From Burkholderiaceae bacterium (GTDB lineage: Bacteria; Pseudomonadota; Gammaproteobacteria; Burkholderiales; Burkholderiaceae_F): a DNA stretch of 64,000 nt. The notes under the pieces were generated by a model, which searched no databases, was not told where the DNA came from, and was given only the letters and a program-made list of their open reading frames with translations. Positions 59,308 to 64,000 of this stretch are shown piece by piece; the stretch's first letter is position 1, and each line of letters starts with the position of its first letter. Made by a program: the position numbers and the translations under genes. The stretch spans positions 1-64,000 of the forward strand of contig JAFAIM010000007.1 in assembly GCA_019236735.1 (NCBI GenBank), written 5' to 3'.

Positions 59308-59721
59308 TTACCGTGTCGTCCAACCCGTGGTCGACGTCGCCCAACCCTGCGGCGCCTGCGGTGTCGCCTGGTTGTTGTTCTGGTCGACCGTGTACTTGAA
59401 ACCTGCGATAGGTCCGAGCGAGGTGGCCGTGGCGATGTACGCCTGCGCGCCACCGTTCAAGGCGCAAGCCACTGTGAAATTGACGAGAGGGGGGGTCGCG
59501 GGAGGCACCACTCCGCAAGCCGCTCCATTGGCATACGAGTTGTTGTCCTGGTACCACTGCTCCATCTGCACTCGGTATGCAGCAAGCGCATTCGTTCCCT
59601 CGACCAGGTCGCCGCGCTGCACGTAACGCGTGTATTGCGGAATCGCGACCGCTGCCAAAATCCCGATAATCACGATCGCAACCAGCAGTTCGATCAGAGT
59701 GAAACCTTGCTCACGTCGCAT
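59308..59721 (-). CDS. pilE: Minor pilin PilE
   Basis: A 137-residue prepilin with leader MRREQG and FTLIELLVAIVIIGILAAVAIP, then PQYTRYVQRGDLVEGTNALAAYRVQMEQWYQDNNSYANGAACG, the PilE pattern with a C-terminal disulphide (GAACG and VACAL). GGAG lies upstream of ATG 59721. It is first in the minus-strand operon here, whereas in Pseudomonas pilE is last. The 219 bp before it hold no clear promoter I can name. Confidence 0.9.
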   Translation of the reverse strand: MRREQGFTLIELLVAIVIIGILAAVAIPQYTRYVQRGDLVEGTNALAAYRVQMEQWYQDNNSYANGAACGVVPPATPPLVNFTVACALNGGAQAYIATATSLGPIAGFKYTVDQNNNQATPQAPQGWATSTTGWTTR

Positions 59722-59940
59722 CGCTAAGCTCCGTTTTGCCCTGTACACGGATTTCGCCGTGCTCGTTACCGCTTACGGATCAGCGGGTACGCGTCTTGAA
59801 TCGGGTCGGGCGCAGCGGCCGTTTCCGGACGACGAGCGGTGCGTTGGGAGGTTTCGAGCGCCGGATTGCGTGCCCGCACCCGCGATAAACGCAGAACTGG
59901 TGTTCGTTTGCCGACCTTAGCGAAGCTGAGGAGCTAAGGC
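59722..59940. other. Spacer between pilE and thiDE
   Basis: This 219-bp stretch should hold the pilin operon promoter and the end of the thiamine operon. An inverted repeat CCTTAGC/GCTAAGG (59915-59921, 59933-59939) lies just after the thiDE stop but lacks a T-run. Nothing else is recognisable. Confidence 0.4.
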
Positions 59941-61491
59941 TTAAGCGCTTCTTGTCTTTGACAAGATGCTTGTGCTTGGCAGTTCGGGAACAGCGATCGG
60001 CAGATCGGCAGACACTGCGCGGAGCGCGTCAAGAACCGGCGGTACCGCTGCGTGCGGGTGCTCTGCGATCGCGCGCAACATGCACACGTAGCGCGCACCG
60101 CAAGACGCCGCGGCACGAGCCTGTTCGGCAGTCAGGATTCCTCCGATCGCCGCAACGGGCCTGGGCGCGATCGCGCACCACCAGGCGAGATTGCCCAGTC
60201 CCTGCTCGCGCCACGGCATCGCTTTGGTCGCGGTCGGCCACACAGGCCCGCACGCGATGTACTCCGGCGCTAGTGCCGTCGCTCGAGCAAGCTCCCACAG
60301 GCAGTGCGAACTGACCCCAAGCGCGAGCCCGCTGTCGGCAAGCGACCGGCGACCGTCCGGGCCGAGCGCAGCCAGGTCTTCCTGCCCCAGGTGCACGCCA
60401 TCGGCGCCCGCTTCTTTCGCAAGTTGCCAGTAGTCGTTGACAAACAGGCGCGCGCCGCCGGCGCGGCATTCCTCAACACTGGCTCGTATCTGCTCGCGCA
60501 ACTGCGCTTGTTCCGCTTGCTTGATCCGCAACTGCACGATTTTCACGCCGGCCGCCACCACTGCGCGTACCAGCGCCGCACGATCGACGATCGCATACAG
60601 CTGTGCCTGCCCGCTCACGACGGTCCGCGCAGCCGGAGGTTGCGGTGGCACGGCATCGAACGACATCGAAGGCAGCAAGCGCGGATCGCCCGCAAATCCT
60701 GTGCTCGCTCGCACTGGCCCGGCACCCTGCCCCGCCCGATAGCCGCGCTGCAACGCGCCTGCGGTCGCCATTTTCGCCAGCACCAGCGCGTCTGCCGCAG
60801 CAAAGTCGAGCGCGAGCGCCGCAGCAGCAGACGTTGCGAACGTGCAGCCGGTGCCGTGCGTGTGCGCAGTGTCGATTCGCGGCAATGCGAGCCAGCCGCG
60901 CGCGTGGTCGGTATCCACCCAGTCCAGCGCGAGCGCGCCTTCGCCGGCGTCATCTCCGCCCGTCACGCACACCGCTCCGGCGCCGAGCGAGCGCAGCTCA
61001 GCGGCCAGCGCGGGAGCGGCGAGCGCCGTGCCCGCCAGCGCCTCGGCTTCTCGCCGATTCGGCGTCACCAAGTCCGCGCGCGGAAGCAGCAGCTCGCGGT
61101 ACGCCCTGCGCGCGTTCTCGTCGGCGAACGATGCGCCGGTGCTCGCAGCGAACACCGGATCGACCACCAGCGCGACCGGCCGACGCGAGCGCAAGCGGTC
61201 GATCCAGCGCGCGACGACTTCGATGAGCGCAGCGCTCCCCAACAGCCCGGTCTTGACTGCGTGCGGCGGCAAATCATCTTCGAGCGCCGCAAGCTGCGCC
61301 CCGAGAAGTTCCGGCCGAACTGGCTCGACACGAGCGACAGCGCGCGAGTTCTGCGCGGTGACTGCAGCGACGACCGGACAAAGATGCACACCAAAAGCGT
61401 CGGCGGCGCGCTGATCCGCCGACAATCCGGCCGCGCCGCCACTATCGCTGCCGGCAATGCTCCAGATTACCGGTCTACTTTCTGCTGGCAC
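59941..61491 (-). CDS. thiDE: Bifunctional ThiD-ThiE: HMP-P kinase and thiamine-phosphate synthase
   Basis: A 516-residue fusion. Residues 1-280 are ThiD (IAGSDSGGAAGLSADQRAA, VVDPVFAAS, DLVTPNRREAEAL, THGTGCTFATSAAAAL with the ATP/anion site). Residues about 293-495 are ThiE (LYAIVD, IVQLRIK, LFVNDYWQLAKEAGADGVHLGQEDL, GVSSHC, ACGPVWPTATK, PVAAIGGI). The fusion makes HMP-PP and joins it to the thiazole. The start is GTG 61491, inside the thiG end (17-bp overlap). The ThiE part is slightly degenerate in the LRxK motif (QLRIKQAE). Confidence 0.92.
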   Translation of the reverse strand: MPAESRPVIWSIAGSDSGGAAGLSADQRAADAFGVHLCPVVAAVTAQNSRAVARVEPVRPELLGAQLAALEDDLPPHAVKTGLLGSAALIEVVARWIDRLRSRRPVALVVDPVFAASTGASFADENARRAYRELLLPRADLVTPNRREAEALAGTALAAPALAAELRSLGAGAVCVTGGDDAGEGALALDWVDTDHARGWLALPRIDTAHTHGTGCTFATSAAAALALDFAAADALVLAKMATAGALQRGYRAGQGAGPVRASTGFAGDPRLLPSMSFDAVPPQPPAARTVVSGQAQLYAIVDRAALVRAVVAAGVKIVQLRIKQAEQAQLREQIRASVEECRAGGARLFVNDYWQLAKEAGADGVHLGQEDLAALGPDGRRSLADSGLALGVSSHCLWELARATALAPEYIACGPVWPTATKAMPWREQGLGNLAWWCAIAPRPVAAIGGILTAEQARAAASCGARYVCMLRAIAEHPHAAVPPVLDALRAVSADLPIAVPELPSTSILSKTRSA

Positions 61492-62341
61492 GAGTGGTAT
61501 GCGGATCCCTGATAGGCGGATCCGTCAGACCGACCAGAACGCGCTCGCCGCCAACGGGAGTGGTTGCGACAGCAAAATCCTGGACCGGTATCAGGCCGGC
61601 CCGCCAGCCTTCGCGCCCGGCCGCAACCGCCTGCCCGAACGCGTGCGCCATCCGCACCGGGTCACCCGACAATGCAACCGCTGAATTCGACAGCACCGCA
61701 TCGAATCCCATCTCCATCACGCGCGCCGCGTGCGATGGAGCGCCGATTCCGGCGTCGACGATCAGGATCGCGTCGGCCAGGCGCGCACGCAGCGTGCGCA
61801 GCGCCAGTGGATTGGCGATCCCCTGCGCGGAGCCGATCGGCGCCCCCCAAGGCATCAACAGCGCGCAGCCCACGTCCAGCAGGCGCCGGCACGTCACGAG
61901 ATCATCGGTGCAATACGGCCACACGACGAAACCCTCGCGCACCAGTGCACGCGCCGCTTCAACCAGCTCGGCCGGGTCCGGCTGCAGCGTGTATTCGTCG
62001 CCCACCACTTCCAGCTTCACCCACGCGGTCCCGTATAGCTCGCGGGCCATCATCGCCAGCTCGATCGCCTCGCGCGCGCTGCGGCAGCCCGCGGTATTCG
62101 GCAGCAGGCGTGCTCCCTGTTCGGCCAGAGCTGCGCGAACGATCGCCACAAAGCCGTTGTCGCCACCGCGGGCAAGCGTGCGCTTCAAGCCGACGGTCAC
62201 AATCTGAGTGCCGGATGCACGGATCGCCTCCCGCAGCGTCTGGGGCGAAGGGTATCCGGCCGATCCCAGCAAGAAACGGCTGCACAGCGTGACGCCGTCG
62301 ACTTGCCAGGTGTCGGTCTCGACTTGCGGTTCCCGATGCAT
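61475..62341 (-). CDS. thiG: Thiazole synthase ThiG
   Basis: The 288-residue TIM-barrel enzyme condenses DXP, dehydroglycine and ThiS thiocarboxylate into the thiazole phosphate. The Schiff-base Lys109 is in WVKLEVVGDEYTLQPD; LPNTAGCRSAREA and MPWGAPIGSAQGI and VDAGIGAPSHAA are diagnostic. AAAGG lies six bases before ATG 62341. The N-terminus is about 15 residues longer than in E. coli and C-terminus is extended by about 10. Confidence 0.95.
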   Translation of the reverse strand: MHREPQVETDTWQVDGVTLCSRFLLGSAGYPSPQTLREAIRASGTQIVTVGLKRTLARGGDNGFVAIVRAALAEQGARLLPNTAGCRSAREAIELAMMARELYGTAWVKLEVVGDEYTLQPDPAELVEAARALVREGFVVWPYCTDDLVTCRRLLDVGCALLMPWGAPIGSAQGIANPLALRTLRARLADAILIVDAGIGAPSHAARVMEMGFDAVLSNSAVALSGDPVRMAHAFGQAVAAGREGWRAGLIPVQDFAVATTPVGGERVLVGLTDPPIRDPHTTRASRK

Positions 62342-62352
62342 GCTGGGCCTTT

Positions 62353-62375
62353 CCGATTGCCGATTGCCGATTGCC
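62353..62375. repeat. Tandem 7-bp repeat between thiS and thiG
   Basis: CCGATTG occurs three times in tandem followed by CC, in the 71-bp thiS-thiG gap, with further CCGAATG-like units beside it. It is probably a small slippage product. Confidence 0.7.
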
Positions 62376-62412
62376 AAATGCCGAATGCGGATTGCGTACC
62401 GAGCCGCGGCGT

Positions 62413-62625
62413 TCAGCCGCCGGCGATCGGCTGGAACAACAACACCGAGTCGCCTTCGTGCAGCTCGAAGCGCTCGCGGTTCGAACGCGCGACGAAACGC
62501 CCATTGACGGCGGTGGCAACCGCGCTTGGCTCGTAGCGAAGCGAGGTGAGCAACAGCGCCAGCGTGGTGCCGGCAGCGAGTCGGTGCGGATGGCCGTCGA
62601 GCGCGACTGCGATGGTTGCATCCAT
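62413..62625 (-). CDS. thiS: Sulphur carrier protein ThiS
   Basis: A 70-residue ubiquitin-like protein ending in the required GlyGly (FQPIAGG), which is adenylated and thiocarboxylated to give sulphur to ThiG. AVNGRFVAR and LHEGDSVLLF are typical. Its start is 13 bp after the thiO stop. Confidence 0.95.
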   Translation of the reverse strand: MDATIAVALDGHPHRLAAGTTLALLLTSLRYEPSAVATAVNGRFVARSNRERFELHEGDSVLLFQPIAGG

Positions 62626-62638
62626 TGCCTCACATGCC

Positions 62639-63712
62639 TCACACTGCTGCTGTCTCGCGGCGCGCCTGCAGGGGCTGCGCTAGACCGACCATCGCGAGCG
62701 CATCGTCGACCAGCGCAGGCGCGAGCAGCCAACCATGCCGAAACAGTCCGTTGATCCGCACCAAAGCCTCCTCGACCTGAAAATGAGGCTCGTGGTCGGG
62801 CAGCGCCGGACGCAAGTTGCGATCGAGCCTGAGGATTCGTGCTTCGGCGAGCTGCGGCAGCACGCTGTGCGCTGCGCTCATCAACTCGACCGCCGATTGC
62901 AGCGAAACCGGTGAACGGTCTTCGCTCTCGATCTGGCTGGCCCCTACGATCAGGACGTCGCCCGGCCGAGGCACCACGTACACGCGGTGGCGCGGATGCA
63001 GCAGGCGCAGCGGTCGCTGCAGTGCGAGGCCCGGAGCGTGCAACCACGCTGTTTCGCCACGCACGCCGCGCACCGCCAAATCCGGCCGCGCGCCGGTGCC
63101 GCGCACGTCGAACGCGACGTCGAACCGATGCCAGCCCTGCCCTGTCACTCGCATCCTGCCCGGTTCGATCTGTTCGACGCTCGAGCCGAAACACCAGCGC
63201 GCCGCGCGCGCGCCTTCGTACAGCGCTGCCATCACTGCCACCGCGTCCAAATGCGCCTCGCCTGCCAGCATCCACGCGTGGCGAACCCCAGCCACTGCCG
63301 GTTCGAGCTGCCGCAAACGCTCCTGGTCGAGTGACTCCGCGCTCACACGCGGATCGCCCGCTTGCCGCAGTCGTGCCAGGATCCTTTCCGCGGCACCCAG
63401 ATCCGTTCGGTGGGCCAGCAGCAGGCTGCCTCGCTCGGCGAAGAAGGGCTGACCCGGAAGGTCCGCGACAATCTGTCGCCACAGCTCGACCGAGCGCAAT
63501 CCCAGACGCGCCACTGCCGGGGAAGCGGTCTCGAGCTCGGCAACCGGGCTGAGCATCCCCGCGGCGCTGAAGGCCGCCGCGCCCTGGCCGTCGAATGCCG
63601 GTTCCGCTCCGCCAGCCGAGTCGAACACGATCACGCGGTGGCCGGCCTGCACGAGGCGCCAAGCCAGCAGGCGACCCAGCAGGCCCGCTCCCGCGATGCC
63701 GACGGTTGCCAT
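62639..63712 (-). CDS. thiO: Glycine oxidase ThiO
   Basis: FAD-dependent oxidase making dehydroglycine for ThiG. The 357-residue protein has the FAD fingerprint VGIAGAGLLGRLLAWRLVQAG, VRGVRGETAW, VYVVPRPGDVLIVGASQIESE and the C-terminal NGLFRHGWLLAPALVD, all of the DAO/ThiO family. Presence of ThiO rather than ThiH indicates the oxygen-dependent route. It follows thiC by 9 bp. Confidence 0.93.
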   Translation of the reverse strand: MATVGIAGAGLLGRLLAWRLVQAGHRVIVFDSAGGAEPAFDGQGAAAFSAAGMLSPVAELETASPAVARLGLRSVELWRQIVADLPGQPFFAERGSLLLAHRTDLGAAERILARLRQAGDPRVSAESLDQERLRQLEPAVAGVRHAWMLAGEAHLDAVAVMAALYEGARAARWCFGSSVEQIEPGRMRVTGQGWHRFDVAFDVRGTGARPDLAVRGVRGETAWLHAPGLALQRPLRLLHPRHRVYVVPRPGDVLIVGASQIESEDRSPVSLQSAVELMSAAHSVLPQLAEARILRLDRNLRPALPDHEPHFQVEEALVRINGLFRHGWLLAPALVDDALAMVGLAQPLQARRETAAV

Positions 63713-63721
63713 TTCAGCGGC

Positions 63722-64000
<279 letters not shown>

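Noticed and set aside
59951-59965. Hairpin CTTGTC-TTT-GACAAG as a thiDE terminator
   Set aside because: It lies within the last codons of thiDE and has no T-run after it.
63713-63721. TPP riboswitch for the thiamine operon
   Set aside because: It would precede thiC, which is cut by the right edge; the thiC-thiO gap is only 9 bp.

Overview
The window is about 64 kb of GC-rich bacterial chromosome with short intergenic gaps and many ATGA/GTGA stop-start overlaps. Gene content and order point to a betaproteobacterium, most likely Burkholderiales: a bktB-rimO-phaR-phaB-phaA-phaC polyhydroxybutyrate locus, a gntR-sdhCDAB-sdhE-gltA-odhAB-lpdA-zapE run divergent from mdh-acnA, a ccmABCDE cluster beside ispDF and mfd, and a pilE-fimT-pilVWX-pilY1 minor pilin operon. 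I see no rRNA, tRNA, CRISPR array, prophage or recognisable transposase.

Layout. 1-0.9 kb: end of an unidentified gene and tsaB. 0.9-4.2 kb: a palindromic mobile-like repeat, a small secreted LxPEQR protein, an OmpR/EnvZ-type two-component pair and an orphan gene. 4.2-8.6 kb (minus): ispD-ispF-ccmA-B-C-D-E followed by a SpeD-like gene. 8.7-13.7 kb (plus): mfd-serB, then a lone type IV pilin. 13.8-20.8 kb (minus): PHB synthesis (PhaA, PhaB, PhaC, regulator PhaR, second thiolase BktB) with rimO inside. 20.9-26.8 kb: rluD-pgeF, divergent bamD, then dinG with a DUF465 gene, and a PP2C phosphatase. 26.8-27 kb: second copy of the palindromic repeat, in opposite orientation.

27-40.6 kb (minus): a TCA-cycle run reading gntR, sdhC, sdhD, sdhA, sdhB, sdhE, gltA, odhA, odhB, lpdA, zapE and a secreted coiled-coil protein. 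It is divergent from mdh-acnA across a region holding the palindrome TCTTATATAAGA, a good candidate operator for the GntR repressor. 44.7-51.8 kb: OmpA-like protein, an acetyltransferase-exonuclease fusion, an aminotransferase, rmuC, an ABC-type permease without its ATPase, and a DUF2905 protein. 51.9-59.7 kb (minus): minor pilins and a 1551-residue PilY1 with three polyglycine tracts and a four-unit beta-type repeat array, closed by an intrinsic terminator. 59.9-64 kb (minus): thiC-thiO-thiS-thiG-thiDE, the thiamine pathway.

The points most worth a second look are the two 168-bp near-identical hairpin elements with 25-bp perfect terminal inverted repeats (one supplies the stop codon of its neighbour), the SpeD-like gene coupled to ccmE, the GNAT plus DEDDh exonuclease fusion, and the low-complexity architecture of PilY1.
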